Source: an uncultured Eubacteriales bacterium (GTDB taxonomy: Bacteria; Bacillota; Clostridia; Oscillospirales; Oscillospiraceae). From it: DNA of 31,597 bases. The notes under the pieces were generated by a model. That model was not told the DNA's origin. It did no database searches and saw only the letters and a program-made list of their open reading frames with translations. The stretch spans positions 1 to 31,597 of the forward strand of contig CAKTLJ010000020.1 in NCBI GenBank assembly GCA_934572535.1, given 5' to 3'. Position 1 is the first letter of the stretch. Each line of letters opens with the position of its first letter. The position numbers and the translations under genes were made by a program. This document shows positions 14,626 to 22,377 of this stretch, piece by piece.

Positions 14626-16104
14626 TCAGGGGGTCAGCTGCCGGATGCCGGCCTGGATGCGGCGGAGGGTCTCCTCCTTGCCCAGGATGTGGCAGATCTC
14701 CACCGCGCCGCCGGGGGTGGTGGGCTTGCCGGAGGCAGCCACCCGGACGGGCCACATGATGCGGCCGTTTTTCAGCTGTTTTTCGGCGGCCAGGCCGATG
14801 AGGGCGTCGTGGATGCTCTCAAAGGTCCACTCGGTCATGGCCTCGAAGACGGGGACCACCATCTGGAGGGCCTCCAGGGAATTCTCAGGGTTGGTCTTCA
14901 TCTTCTTGTGGGTGTAAAGCTCGTTGGAGTAGGCGGGCAGGGCGTCGAAGAAGTCCACCATGGCGGGGATCTCGGTCAGAACGTCCAGCCGGGTCTGGAT
15001 CAGGGGGGCGACCAGCTTGCGGTCGATGGCGGGGTCCTGGATGCCCTCCTTGAGGTAGGGCTCGGCCACCGCGTAGAAGGCCTCGGGGGAGAGGTTCTTG
15101 ATGTAGGTGCTGTTGAAGTACTTGAGCTTCTCCAGGTCGAAGATGGCGGGGGACTTGGAGATGCCGGTGATGTCGAAGGCCTGCACCAGCTCGTCCAGGG
15201 TGAAGAACTCCCGCTCGGCCAGCTCGCCCCGGGGGGACCAGCCCAGCAGGGCCACGTAGTTGAGGATGGCGTCGGTGAGGTAGCCGAGGTTCTTCAGGTC
15301 CTCGTAGGAGGGGTCCCCGTGGCGCTTGGACATCTTGTGCTGGGCGTCCCGCATGACGGGGGAGCAGTGGATATAGGTGGGGATCTGCCAGCCGAAGGCC
15401 TGGTAGAGCAGGTCATACTTGGGGGCGGAGGAGAGGTATTCGCTGCCGCGGACCACGTGGGTGATGCCCATGAGGTGGTCGTCGATGACGTTGGCGAAGT
15501 TATAGGTGGGCAGGCCGTCCCGCTTCATGAGGACCTGGTCGTCCAGGGTGCTGTTCTCCACGGTGATGTCGCCGAAGGAGGCGTCGTGGAAGGTGGTGCT
15601 GCCCTCGGCGGGGATCTTCTGGCGGATGACATAGGGCTTCCCGGCGGCCAGGTTGGCGGCGACCTGCTCGGCGCGCAGGGTCCGGCAGGGGTCGGCGGCC
15701 CGGTCAAAGGCGGCCTCGTCCTCCTCGTCCTTTTCGCAGAAGCAGTAGTAGGCGTGGCCTTTTTCCACCAGAAGCCGGGCATACTTGCCATAGAGGTCCC
15801 GGCGCTGGGTCTGGATGTAGGGACCCACGGGGCCGCCCACGTCGGGGCCTTCGTCGTGGGTCAGGCCGCACTCGGCCATGGTGCGGTAGATGAGCTCGGT
15901 CGCGCCCTCCACCTGGCGGGTCTGGTCGGTGTCCTCCAGCCGGAAGATGAAGGTGCCCTTGTCCTTCCGGGCGATGAGCCAGGTGTACAGGGCGGTGCGC
16001 AGGTTGCCCACGTGCATATAGCCGGTGGGGGAGGGGGCGAATCGGGTGCGGACGGTCCCGGTGGGGATCCGCGCCTCCATTTCGTCAAACCAGGTCATAT
16101 CCAT
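14626..16104 (-). CDS. gltX: Glutamate--tRNA ligase
   Basis: A 492-aa class I aminoacyl-tRNA synthetase charging tRNA-Glu (and, in many Firmicutes, tRNA-Gln for later amidation). The HIGH-type motif is PSPTGYMHVGN at about residues 24-34 and the KMSKS-type motif is HKMSKRHGD at about 256-264. The catalytic-domain block RLEDTDQTR is near residue 55. A CFC pair (121, 123) and a Cys at 140 suggest a zinc site like that of E. coli GltX, though I see no clear fourth ligand. Length is normal. GGAGAG is eight bases upstream of the ATG at 16104 and a strong promoter lies at 16144-16172. Confidence 0.96.
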   Translation of the reverse strand: MDMTWFDEMEARIPTGTVRTRFAPSPTGYMHVGNLRTALYTWLIARKDKGTFIFRLEDTDQTRQVEGATELIYRTMAECGLTHDEGPDVGGPVGPYIQTQRRDLYGKYARLLVEKGHAYYCFCEKDEEDEAAFDRAADPCRTLRAEQVAANLAAGKPYVIRQKIPAEGSTTFHDASFGDITVENSTLDDQVLMKRDGLPTYNFANVIDDHLMGITHVVRGSEYLSSAPKYDLLYQAFGWQIPTYIHCSPVMRDAQHKMSKRHGDPSYEDLKNLGYLTDAILNYVALLGWSPRGELAEREFFTLDELVQAFDITGISKSPAIFDLEKLKYFNSTYIKNLSPEAFYAVAEPYLKEGIQDPAIDRKLVAPLIQTRLDVLTEIPAMVDFFDALPAYSNELYTHKKMKTNPENSLEALQMVVPVFEAMTEWTFESIHDALIGLAAEKQLKNGRIMWPVRVAASGKPTTPGGAVEICHILGKEETLRRIQAGIRQLTP

Positions 16105-16143
16105 AGAAAATGCTCTCCATTCTCATTGTATTTCTCATCCCAC

Positions 16144-16172
16144 ATTGTAAAATTCGCCCGGGGAAATGTCAA
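16144..16172 (-). promoter_or_regulatory. gltX promoter
   Basis: On the minus strand perfect TTGACA (16167-16172), 17-bp spacer, TACAAT (16144-16149). The gltX and trpS promoters are divergent, 18 bases apart. Confidence 0.8.
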
Positions 16173-16190
16173 GGTTTATTCATCGGATTG

Positions 16191-16219
16191 TTGCGCGGGC
16201 AGGGGAGTTGTGGTAAGAT
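16191..16219 (+). promoter_or_regulatory. trpS promoter and short leader hairpin
   Basis: TTGCGC (16191-16196), 17-bp spacer, TAAGAT (16214-16219), with an extended TGG. The leader holds a 6-bp hairpin GCGCGG/CCGCGC (16245-16260) immediately before the ribosome binding site. There is no room for a T-box. Confidence 0.65.
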
Positions 16220-16271
16220 AGGGGGACATGAATTGGATCATACTGCGCGGAAGCCCGCGCTTGGAGGTTAT

Positions 16272-17267
16272 ATGGAAAACAAAAAGATCATTTTCAGCGC
16301 CACCCAGCCCAGCGGCAAGATCACCCTGGGCAACTACCTGGGGGCCATGCGCAACTGGGTCGCCTTGCAGGAGGACTACAACGCCCTCTACTGCGTGGCG
16401 GACATGCACGCCATCACCGTCCGCCAGGACCCCGCGGCCCTGCGCCGCCAGAGCCTGGAGCTCTTCGCCCAGTTCATCGCCTGCGGCCTGGACCCCGAAA
16501 AGAGCATCATCTTCATCCAGTCCCAGGTCCCGCAGCACGCCGAGCTGGCCTGGGTGCTCAACTGCTACACCATGTTCGGCGAGCTCAGCCGCATGACCCA
16601 GTTTAAGGACAAGTCCGCTGCCCACGCCGACAACGTCAACGCGGGCCTGTTCACCTACCCCAGCCTCATGGCGGCCGACATCCTGCTCTACCAGACCGAC
16701 CTCGTCCCCGTGGGCGAGGACCAGCGCCAGCACGTGGAGCTGGCCCGGAACATCGCCCAGCGCTTCAACGCGGTCTACGGCGACGTGTTCACCATGCCCG
16801 AGGCCCACATCCCCAAGGTGGCCGCCCGGGTCATGTCCCTCAGCGAGCCGGAGAAGAAGATGTCCAAGTCCAGCCCCAACGAGAACTCCTACGTGCTGGT
16901 CATGGACAAGCCCGAGGACATCATGCGAAAGTTCAAGCGCGCCGTCACCGACAGCGAGGGCGGCGTTTACCGCGCCCCGGAGAAGCCCGGCGTGTCCAAC
17001 CTCATCGAGATCTACGCCGCCGTCACCGGCAAGTCCTTCGAGACCGTGGAGAACGAGTTCGCCGGGCAGGGCTACGGCGCCTTCAAGCCCGCCGTGGGCG
17101 AGGCCGTGGTGGAGGTCCTCCGCCCCGTCCGGGAGGAGACCGAGCGCCTGCTGGCCGACAAGGGCGCGCTGGAAGCCCTCTATCGCCAGGGGGCCGAGAA
17201 GGCCGCCGGTATCGCCTACAAGACCCTGCGCAAGGTCCATAAAAAGGTGGGCTTTGCCCCCCGCTGA
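16272..17267 (+). CDS. trpS: Tryptophan--tRNA ligase
   Basis: A 331-aa class I synthetase charging tRNA-Trp. The N-terminal FSATQPSGKITLGNYLGAM holds the HIGH-equivalent motif (about residues 15-22); the KMSKS loop KKMSKSSPNE is at about 195-204. CVADMHAITV and the dimer-interface region follow the usual order, and the length is standard. GGAGG (16263-16267) is only four bases before the ATG, which is tight, yet homology starts exactly here. It appears to lead an operon with tagO/wecA, wecB and an anchored protein (39-base gap, no terminator). Confidence 0.96.
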   Translation: MENKKIIFSATQPSGKITLGNYLGAMRNWVALQEDYNALYCVADMHAITVRQDPAALRRQSLELFAQFIACGLDPEKSIIFIQSQVPQHAELAWVLNCYTMFGELSRMTQFKDKSAAHADNVNAGLFTYPSLMAADILLYQTDLVPVGEDQRQHVELARNIAQRFNAVYGDVFTMPEAHIPKVAARVMSLSEPEKKMSKSSPNENSYVLVMDKPEDIMRKFKRAVTDSEGGVYRAPEKPGVSNLIEIYAAVTGKSFETVENEFAGQGYGAFKPAVGEAVVEVLRPVREETERLLADKGALEALYRQGAEKAAGIAYKTLRKVHKKVGFAPR

Positions 17268-17306
17268 TCCCCGCACAGGCCGTGCATTCCAAAGGAGCAA
17301 GCAATT

Positions 17307-18476
17307 ATGACAATGGAACTTCCGGCGATCGCGAAGATCTTGGCGGCCCTTGCGGCGGCCCTGCTCATCTCGTTTGTCGCCACGCCTGTGGTGAAATCCC
17401 TGGCCGAGAAGGTGGGCGCGGTGGACGTGCCCAAGGACAACCGGCGTATGCACAACCACCCCATCCCCCGGATGGGCGGCTTGGCCATCTTTTTGGGATT
17501 TCTCCTGAGCACCCTGGTCTTTGTGCCCCTGTCCACCCCCCTGCGCGGGATGCTGGTGGGCAGCATCATCATCGTGATCCTGGGCATCATCGACGACATC
17601 CACGCCCTGCCCGCCATGCCCAAGTTCATCGTGCAGATCGTGGCGGCCCTCATCGCGGTCCTGCACGGGAACGTGGTCGAGGTCCTCTCCAACCCCAATA
17701 TTTTCAGCGAGGACCCCTACTGGGTCCTCGGCCCCTGGGCCATCCCCATCTCCGTGATCTGGATCGTGGCCATCACCAACGCCGTCAACCTCATCGACGG
17801 GCTGGACGGCCTGGCCGTGGGCGTGGCCACCATCAGCTCCCTGACCATGCTGGTCATCGCCATGCTGGTCAGCGACGACCTGGTGGCCCTCATGATGGCC
17901 GCCCTGGCCGGAAGCTGCGTCGGCTTCATCCCCTACAACCACAACCCCGCCAAGATCTTCATGGGGGACACAGGCTCCACCTTCCTGGGCTTCGTGCTGG
18001 CCACGGTGTCCATCCAGGGCCTGTTTAAGTTTTACACCATCATTTCCTTCGCGGTGCCCTTCCTGATGCTGGGCCTGCCCCTGTTCGACACCTGCTTTGC
18101 CATCCTGCGCCGGATCTCCAAGGGGCAGAACCCCATGTCGCCCGACCGCAGCCACGTGCACCACCGGCTCATCGACATGGGCTTTAACCAGAAGCAGGCA
18201 GTGGCCATCCTCTACGTCATCAGCGCCATCCTGGGCCTGTCCGCCGTGGTCCTCACGACCAGCGGCGCGCTGAAGGCCATGGTGCTGCTGTGCGCCCTGT
18301 GCTTTGCCGGTCTGATCGCCGCCAAGATCTCCTTGAGCCACGTCGAGCACCACGAAAAAGAAAAAAAGGAGGCGGCCGACCATGTCGCTGAAAGTCATGA
18401 CCATCTTCGGGACCCGTCCGGAGGCGGTGAAAATGGCTCCTCTGGTGAAGGAGCTGGAGAGCAGAGCGGAGATTGA
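17307..18476 (+). CDS. Undecaprenyl-phosphate GlcNAc-1-P transferase (WecA/TagO)
   Basis: A 389-aa polytopic membrane enzyme of the MraY/WecA/TagO family. It links a UDP-activated amino sugar to undecaprenyl phosphate, the first membrane step of teichoic acid or capsule synthesis. About ten hydrophobic segments are seen. Family motifs: GIIDDIHALPAMPKF near residue 93, NAVNLIDGLDGLAVG near 158 and the HVHHRLIDMG block near 282, plus the catalytic-loop NPAKIFMGDTGS. The charged tail after about residue 350 (HHEKEKKEAADH and on) is coded in DNA shared with wecB: the genes overlap by 95 bases in different frames. The neighbour suggests a pathway using ManNAc. Confidence 0.93.
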   Translation: MTMELPAIAKILAALAAALLISFVATPVVKSLAEKVGAVDVPKDNRRMHNHPIPRMGGLAIFLGFLLSTLVFVPLSTPLRGMLVGSIIIVILGIIDDIHALPAMPKFIVQIVAALIAVLHGNVVEVLSNPNIFSEDPYWVLGPWAIPISVIWIVAITNAVNLIDGLDGLAVGVATISSLTMLVIAMLVSDDLVALMMAALAGSCVGFIPYNHNPAKIFMGDTGSTFLGFVLATVSIQGLFKFYTIISFAVPFLMLGLPLFDTCFAILRRISKGQNPMSPDRSHVHHRLIDMGFNQKQAVAILYVISAILGLSAVVLTTSGALKAMVLLCALCFAGLIAAKISLSHVEHHEKEKKEAADHVAESHDHLRDPSGGGENGSSGEGAGEQSGD

Positions 18477-19533
18477 GAGCGTCTGCTGCATCACCGCCCA
18501 GCACCGGCAGATGCTGGACGACGTGCTGCGTCTGTTTGACATCACCCCCGACTACGACCTGAATATCATGCAGGACAGGCAGAGCCTGTACACCATCACC
18601 AGCAAGTGCCTGCTGGGCCTGGAGGAGGTCTTCGAGCGGGAAAAGCCCGACCTGGTCCTGGTCCACGGAGACACCTCCACCACCTTTTCCGGGGCGCTGG
18701 CGGCCTTTTATCAAAAGATCGCCGTGGGCCACGTGGAGGCCGGTCTGCGGACCTGGGACCGATACGCCCCCTTCCCGGAGGAGATGAACCGCACCCTGGT
18801 GGGCGACCTGGCCTCGCTCCACTTCGCCCCCACCCGGGCCAACCGGGAGAACCTCGTCCGCGAGGGCATCCGGGACGGCATCTTCATCACGGGCAACACG
18901 GTCATCGACGCGCTGAAGACCACCGTCCGCGCCGACTACCGCTTCCGCACGCAGCTGCTCAACGAGCTGGACTATACCGGCAAGCAGGTCATCCTGGTGA
19001 CCTGCCACCGGCGGGAGAACTACGGCCAGCCCATGACCAACATCATGAAGGCCCTCCGCCGCCTGGCCGAGGACTTTCCCGAGGCCGAGCTGGTCTATCC
19101 CGTCCACCTGTCTCCCGTGGTGCGGGAGGCCGCCCGGACCCACCTGTCCGGCCACGACCGCATCCACCTGATCGACCCGCTGACCCCCGACGAGCTGCAC
19201 AACCTCATGGCCCGGTCGGCCTTCGTGATGACCGACTCCGGCGGCTTGCAGGAGGAGGCGCCCGCGCTGGGCCGTCCCGTCCTGGTCCTGCGCCGCGAGA
19301 CCGAGCGGCCCGAGGCCGTGAAGGCGGGGACCGTCCTGCTGGCCGGGACCGAGGAGGACGCGGTCTACGCCCAGGGGGCGCGGCTGCTCACCGATCCGGC
19401 CGCCTACGACGCCATGGCCCACGCGGTCAACCCCTACGGAGACGGGGCGGCCTGCCGCCGGATCGTGGACGCCATCCTGTGGTGGAAGGGGCTGCGCGCC
19501 CAGCCGCCGGAGGCGTTTTCCGTATCCGGATAA
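18382..19533 (+). CDS. wecB: UDP-N-acetylglucosamine 2-epimerase (WecB/MnaA)
   Basis: A 383-aa non-hydrolysing epimerase interconverting UDP-GlcNAc and UDP-ManNAc in the cytosol, supplying ManNAc for wall teichoic acid or capsule. Family signatures: FGTRPEAVKMAPLVKEL at the N-terminus (about residues 9-25), VHGDTSTTFSGA near 94, HVEAGLRTWDRYAPFPEEMNR near 113-133 (span), and TDSGGLQEEAPALGRPVLVLR near 282 holding the catalytic acid region. Length is standard. AAGGAGG about nine bases before the ATG lies inside the upstream transferase gene, so translation is probably coupled. Confidence 0.96.
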   Translation: MSLKVMTIFGTRPEAVKMAPLVKELESRAEIESVCCITAQHRQMLDDVLRLFDITPDYDLNIMQDRQSLYTITSKCLLGLEEVFEREKPDLVLVHGDTSTTFSGALAAFYQKIAVGHVEAGLRTWDRYAPFPEEMNRTLVGDLASLHFAPTRANRENLVREGIRDGIFITGNTVIDALKTTVRADYRFRTQLLNELDYTGKQVILVTCHRRENYGQPMTNIMKALRRLAEDFPEAELVYPVHLSPVVREAARTHLSGHDRIHLIDPLTPDELHNLMARSAFVMTDSGGLQEEAPALGRPVLVLRRETERPEAVKAGTVLLAGTEEDAVYAQGARLLTDPAAYDAMAHAVNPYGDGAACRRIVDAILWWKGLRAQPPEAFSVSG

Positions 19534-19565
19534 GACAACGGATTTCCCAGAAGGGAGGGAGTCTT

Positions 19566-20333
19566 GTGGACCAGAAAAACCGCACCATCCTGGTCATCGC
19601 CATCGCCGTTACGGTCTTGGCCGCGGTCTTCGTGAGCTTTGGCCTGCCCTCCCTCATGGGCGTGCCCGAGGTCACCCTGCCGGACCTGAGCCAGGAGGGG
19701 ACGGAGGAGGACCGCGATTTCCTCCCGGTCGAGGTCACGACCGACACGGTCCAGCGTGTGATCGCCACCCTGCACCGGCCGGACAGCTACTACCGGGAGC
19801 TGACGGTGACCCTGTCCTGGAGCGGCGGGAGCGCGTCCGAGCGGGTCCAGATCTGGGCCGACGGCGGCTATGTCAAGACGGCGGTGAGCGCGGGCGGCAC
19901 GACCCAGCACCGCCTGGTGGGGGACGGGACCCTCTACCTGTGGTACGCGGGGGACCGGACCTGGCGGGAGACGGCCCTGGGAGACGGGGCCGCCGACCTG
20001 GCCCAGCGCATCCCCACCTATGAGGACGTGCTGGCGCTGGACCCCGACCAGATCATCGCCGCCGGATACGAGAGCAGGGACGGCAAGGACTGCATCTATG
20101 TCGAGGTCCGGGACGAGGCGCTGGGCAGCCAGGACCGCTACTGGATCGAGACGGCCACGGGCCTGCTCTGCGCCGCAGAGACCCAGGAGAACGGCAGGAC
20201 GGTCTACGAAATGACCGCCACCGCCCTGCGCACCCCCCTGGAGGACGGCGTGTCCTTCGCCCTGCCCAACGGAACGGTCCTCCACGACAGCTCAGCCGTC
20301 GCCGTCCAGAAGGAGGACGGCGGCCAGGGCTAG
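19566..20333 (+). CDS. Membrane-anchored extracytoplasmic protein, unknown
   Basis: A 255-aa protein starting with GTG, seven bases after GGGAGG. An N-terminal hydrophobic helix (about residues 7-26, ILVIAIAVTVLAAVFVSF) acts as a signal-anchor; there is no lipobox Cys. The rest is acidic and strand-rich (VQIWADGGYVKTAVSAGG, LYLWYAGDRTWRETALG), vaguely like LolA/LppX-type lipoprotein-binding folds. That resemblance is only an impression. It is the last gene of the trpS-tagO/wecA-wecB operon, so an envelope role is plausible. Its last 42 bases overlap, on the opposite strand, the end of the small Leu-rich protein gene. Confidence 0.75.
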   Translation: MDQKNRTILVIAIAVTVLAAVFVSFGLPSLMGVPEVTLPDLSQEGTEEDRDFLPVEVTTDTVQRVIATLHRPDSYYRELTVTLSWSGGSASERVQIWADGGYVKTAVSAGGTTQHRLVGDGTLYLWYAGDRTWRETALGDGAADLAQRIPTYEDVLALDPDQIIAAGYESRDGKDCIYVEVRDEALGSQDRYWIETATGLLCAAETQENGRTVYEMTATALRTPLEDGVSFALPNGTVLHDSSAVAVQKEDGGQG

Positions 20334-20549
20334 GAGCAGGAGCCAGTCGGTCTGCTCCCCCTCCTTGAAGAGGAGGAAGAGCAGCAGAAGAAGCAGCAGG
20401 TCCCCGGCATCCGCCTTGCCCAGCCTGCCCAGCAGGCCGGACAGCCCGGCCAGAGGCCCGCTGGAAGCGGCCCGCGCATCCCGTCCCGGAGGAGAAGCCT
20501 CCGGGACGTTTTCATAGGGTGAACCTCCGGGGATATAGGCGTTATACAT
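20292..20549 (-). CDS. Small protein with Leu-rich hydrophobic C-terminus
   Basis: An 85-aa protein. The N-terminal third is polar and Pro/Gly-rich (MYNAYIPGGSPYENVPEA). Then come GLSGLLGRLGKADAG and two hydrophobic helices: DLLLLLLLFLLF (about 49-60) and WLLLLALAAVLLL (about 69-81), separated by the charged turn KEGEQTD. A helical hairpin in the membrane is likely. GGAGGGGGAG precedes the ATG, and the start overlaps the previous gene by eight bases, so it is coupled to the 120-aa protein. I recall similar acidic-turn Leu-rich small proteins in spore-forming Clostridia but cannot name a family. Its 3' end overlaps the convergent gene by 42 bases. Confidence 0.72.
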   Translation of the reverse strand: MYNAYIPGGSPYENVPEASPPGRDARAASSGPLAGLSGLLGRLGKADAGDLLLLLLLFLLFKEGEQTDWLLLLALAAVLLLDGDG

Positions 20550-20904
20550 GCAGCTCCCCCTCCTTCCACAGGCGCAGGGCCTGGCGGGCGGCGCGGGACA
20601 CGCCCGCCGCCTTGACGGCCCGGTCCAGCTTTTGCCGCCGGTCCTCCCGCAGGAAGGGCCGCAGGGCGGCCAGCAGCGCCGTGGCTTCCTCGTTGGTCTG
20701 GGCGGCCGACTGGAGCAGCTCCAGCAGCCGCCCCATCTGGCCCAGGTCCGGCAGGGAGGGGGACGGCTCCGGGGGCGTGGGCGATGCCTCCTGGGGGGAG
20801 GCGTCGGGCGCCTGCCCGCCCAGGGACCCGGCCAGGGACAGGATCTGTCCCATGGCGTCGGGGTTGGAGAGCAGGGCGTTGAGGGCTTGCTCGAAATCAG
20901 CCAA
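20542..20904 (-). CDS. Small cytosolic protein of unknown function
   Basis: A 120-aa protein in three parts: an N-terminal helix (FEQALNALLSNPDAMGQILSLA), a Pro/Ser/Glu linker (about residues 33-52), and a basic helical C-terminus (TALLAALRPFLREDRRQKLD, then a region rich in Ala, Arg and Leu). The LRPFL-x-RR-KLDRA pattern looks conserved rather than random. It is the middle gene of three on the minus strand: 33 bases after the 82-aa gene and overlapping the 85-aa gene by eight. No known domain is recognised; a scaffold or adaptor is one guess. Confidence 0.72.
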   Translation of the reverse strand: MADFEQALNALLSNPDAMGQILSLAGSLGGQAPDASPQEASPTPPEPSPSLPDLGQMGRLLELLQSAAQTNEEATALLAALRPFLREDRRQKLDRAVKAAGVSRAARQALRLWKEGELHV

Positions 20905-20937
20905 GGGGCTCCCTCCTTTCCGGGGCTGACGGATGGG

Positions 20938-21186
20938 TCACTTGCGCAGGGTCTTGTTCAGCGCCTGCATGGCCCGGGCGGCCTCGGGGTCCTGCGAGAG
21001 CGTTTGCAGGATGCCGTTCAGGGCGGAGGTGTCCCCCTTGAGGGCGGCCTGGGCCGCGGCTTGCAGCTGGCTGGCGTCGGTCCTTTGCAGCCGCGCCAGG
21101 ACCTTCTGCGCGTCCGGGTCGCCGAGGACCTGGCGGAGGGCCGCCTGGTCCTTCAGCAGGCGCTGGGCCTGGTGGAGTTGATCCAT
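20938..21186 (-). CDS. Small helical protein of unknown function
   Basis: An 82-aa all-helical protein rich in Gln, Ala and Leu (DQLHQAQRLLKDQAALRQVL, then LQAAAQAALKGDTSALNGIL). The repeated xxLLxxxxAxxxL periodicity suggests an amphipathic bundle. GGAAGGA precedes the ATG at 21186. It is the first gene of the three-gene minus-strand cluster ending at 20292. No family is recognised. Confidence 0.72.
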   Translation of the reverse strand: MDQLHQAQRLLKDQAALRQVLGDPDAQKVLARLQRTDASQLQAAAQAALKGDTSALNGILQTLSQDPEAARAMQALNKTLRK

Positions 21187-21277
21187 GGTTGATCCTTCCT
21201 TTCGCTAGGGTGGTATTACAGTATATGGCGCGGCGGGGGCCGTCGTGCCTGCCCGCGGAGAAAAAACGAAATGCCTC

Positions 21278-21306
21278 TGGAAAAACCGAGGCATCTATGG
21301 TATGAT
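21278..21306 (+). promoter_or_regulatory. coaX promoter
   Basis: TGGAAA (21278-21283), 17-bp spacer, TATGAT (21301-21306) with an extended TGG. A hairpin ATGCCTC/GAGGCAT (21271-21294) overlaps the spacer. On the minus strand this hairpin is followed by a T6 run and may be a terminator. Confidence 0.5.
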
Positions 21307-21355
21307 TTTTCTGTTCTTTTTATGACTTTGCAAAGACCCTTGGGAGGGATCGGAT

Positions 21356-22132
21356 ATGCTGATGGCAATCGACGTGGGCAACACCACCATCCTGTTTGGC
21401 CTGCTGGAGGGGGAGAAGGTCCTGGCCAGCTTCCGCCAGGTGACGGACCCGGCCCGAACGGCCGAGGAGATCGGGCAGGCGCTGGCGCGGGACCTGGCGG
21501 CCCTGGGCGTGCGGCCGGAGGAGGTGGAGGCCGCCCTCATCGCCTCGGTGGTCCCCCCGGTGATGGACGCCCTCACCGCCGCCGTGGAGCGGACGGTGGG
21601 CAAGCGCCCCCTGGTGGTGGACGTGGACCTGGACCCCGGGCTGCCCTACGAGGCCGAGGAGCGCCTGGGCGCGGACCGGGCGGTGTGCTGCGTGGCGGCG
21701 GTGGAGAAGTACGGCAAGCCGGTCATCGTCCTGGACTTCGGCACGGCGACCACCGTGGACGCGGTGGCGGCCGACGGCTCCTACCTGGGGGGCTGTATCC
21801 TGGCGGGCATCCGCACCTCGGCCAACGCCCTCTTCGGCAACACGGCCATGCTGCCCCAGATCGACCTGATCCTGCCGCCCACGGTGCTGGGGCGGGACGC
21901 CGTCACCCAGATCCAGGTCGGCTCCGTGCTGGGGGCCATTGGCTCGGCGGAGCACCTTGTCCGCCGGACCAAGCAGGAGATGGGCTATGGCGAGGCCGTG
22001 CCGGTCATCGCCACAGGCGGCCTGGGCCAGCTGGTGGCGGAGCACTCCGACTGCATCGACATCGTGGACGCAGACCTGGCCCTGTCCGGCCTGCGCATCC
22101 TCTACGACCGCCACCGGACCCCGGAGAAATGA
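21356..22132 (+). CDS. coaX: Type III pantothenate kinase
   Basis: A 258-aa cytosolic kinase phosphorylating pantothenate, the first step of CoA synthesis. CoaX (ASKHA fold) signatures: AIDVGNTTILFGL at residues about 4-16 with the ATP-binding Asp6, GADRAVCCVAA near 102, DFGTATTVDAVAADGSYLGG near 124-143 (span) with the catalytic Asp, and the helix GIRTSANALFGNTAMLP. GGGAGGGAT precedes the ATG. It is a single gene with its own promoter and a strong terminator. Confidence 0.96.
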   Translation: MLMAIDVGNTTILFGLLEGEKVLASFRQVTDPARTAEEIGQALARDLAALGVRPEEVEAALIASVVPPVMDALTAAVERTVGKRPLVVDVDLDPGLPYEAEERLGADRAVCCVAAVEKYGKPVIVLDFGTATTVDAVAADGSYLGGCILAGIRTSANALFGNTAMLPQIDLILPPTVLGRDAVTQIQVGSVLGAIGSAEHLVRRTKQEMGYGEAVPVIATGGLGQLVAEHSDCIDIVDADLALSGLRILYDRHRTPEK

Positions 22133-22134
22133 CA

Positions 22135-22167
22135 GGATCCCCCGGCTTTTGCCGGGGGATCCTTTTT
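22135..22167 (+). terminator. coaX terminator
   Basis: GGATCCCCCGGC and GCCGGGGGATCC form a perfect 12-bp stem, loop TTTT, then TTTTT. The bases right after (CTTTTTCGACAAGC, 22162-22175) match part of the 1715-1792 repeat. Confidence 0.92.
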
Positions 22168-22179
22168 CGACAAGCAAAG

Positions 22180-22206
22180 GGGGCTGTCTCTTCCTGAGAC
22201 AGCCCC
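22180..22206 (-). terminator. tRNA-Leu downstream hairpin
   Basis: GGGGCTGTCTC pairs with GAGACAGCCCC, an 11-bp perfect stem. The minus-strand tail CCTTTGCTTG is only weakly T-rich. It follows the tRNA 3' end by nine bases. Confidence 0.65.
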
Positions 22207-22215
22207 TGCGTCAAC

Positions 22216-22299
22216 TGGTGCGGATGACGGGACTTGAACCCGTACGTCATGGACACACGCCCCTCAAACGTGCCTGTCTACCAGTTCCAGCACATCCGC
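22216..22299 (-). tRNA. tRNA-Leu (anticodon GAG)
   Basis: A class II tRNA of 84 nt on the minus strand. The acceptor GCGGATG pairs with CATCCGC, the D loop holds AACTGGTAGAC, and the anticodon stem CACGT/GCGTG has loop TTGAGGG with GAG (22263-22265 on plus as CTC). A variable arm GTGTCCATGACGTAC and T loop TTCAAGT follow. The CCA end is encoded. It reads CUC and CUU. Confidence 0.94.
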
Positions 22300-22318
22300 G
22301 CATTTCAGTTACTAGGAT

Positions 22319-22347
22319 AGTATACCCATCTCTCGGGCATTTGTCAA
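22319..22347 (-). promoter_or_regulatory. tRNA-Leu promoter
   Basis: Minus-strand TTGACA (22342-22347), 17-bp spacer, TATACT (22319-22324), 20 bases before the tRNA 5' end. Confidence 0.85.
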
Positions 22348-22377
22348 TCCTTTTTTTTCGATCTGGCCCACTTTTCC

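Noticed and set aside
14543..14755. N-terminal extension of the HD-domain protein
   Set aside because: It would run through the gltX terminator and into gltX; a strong RBS marks the start at 14542.
16220..16271. T-box leader upstream of trpS
   Set aside because: Only about 50 bases lie between promoter and start codon, with a single 6-bp hairpin and no T-box sequence.
16176..18545. A 789-codon minus-strand frame across trpS, tagO/wecA and wecB
   Set aside because: Antisense shadow of three conserved genes; His/Asp/Gly-rich low-complexity translation.
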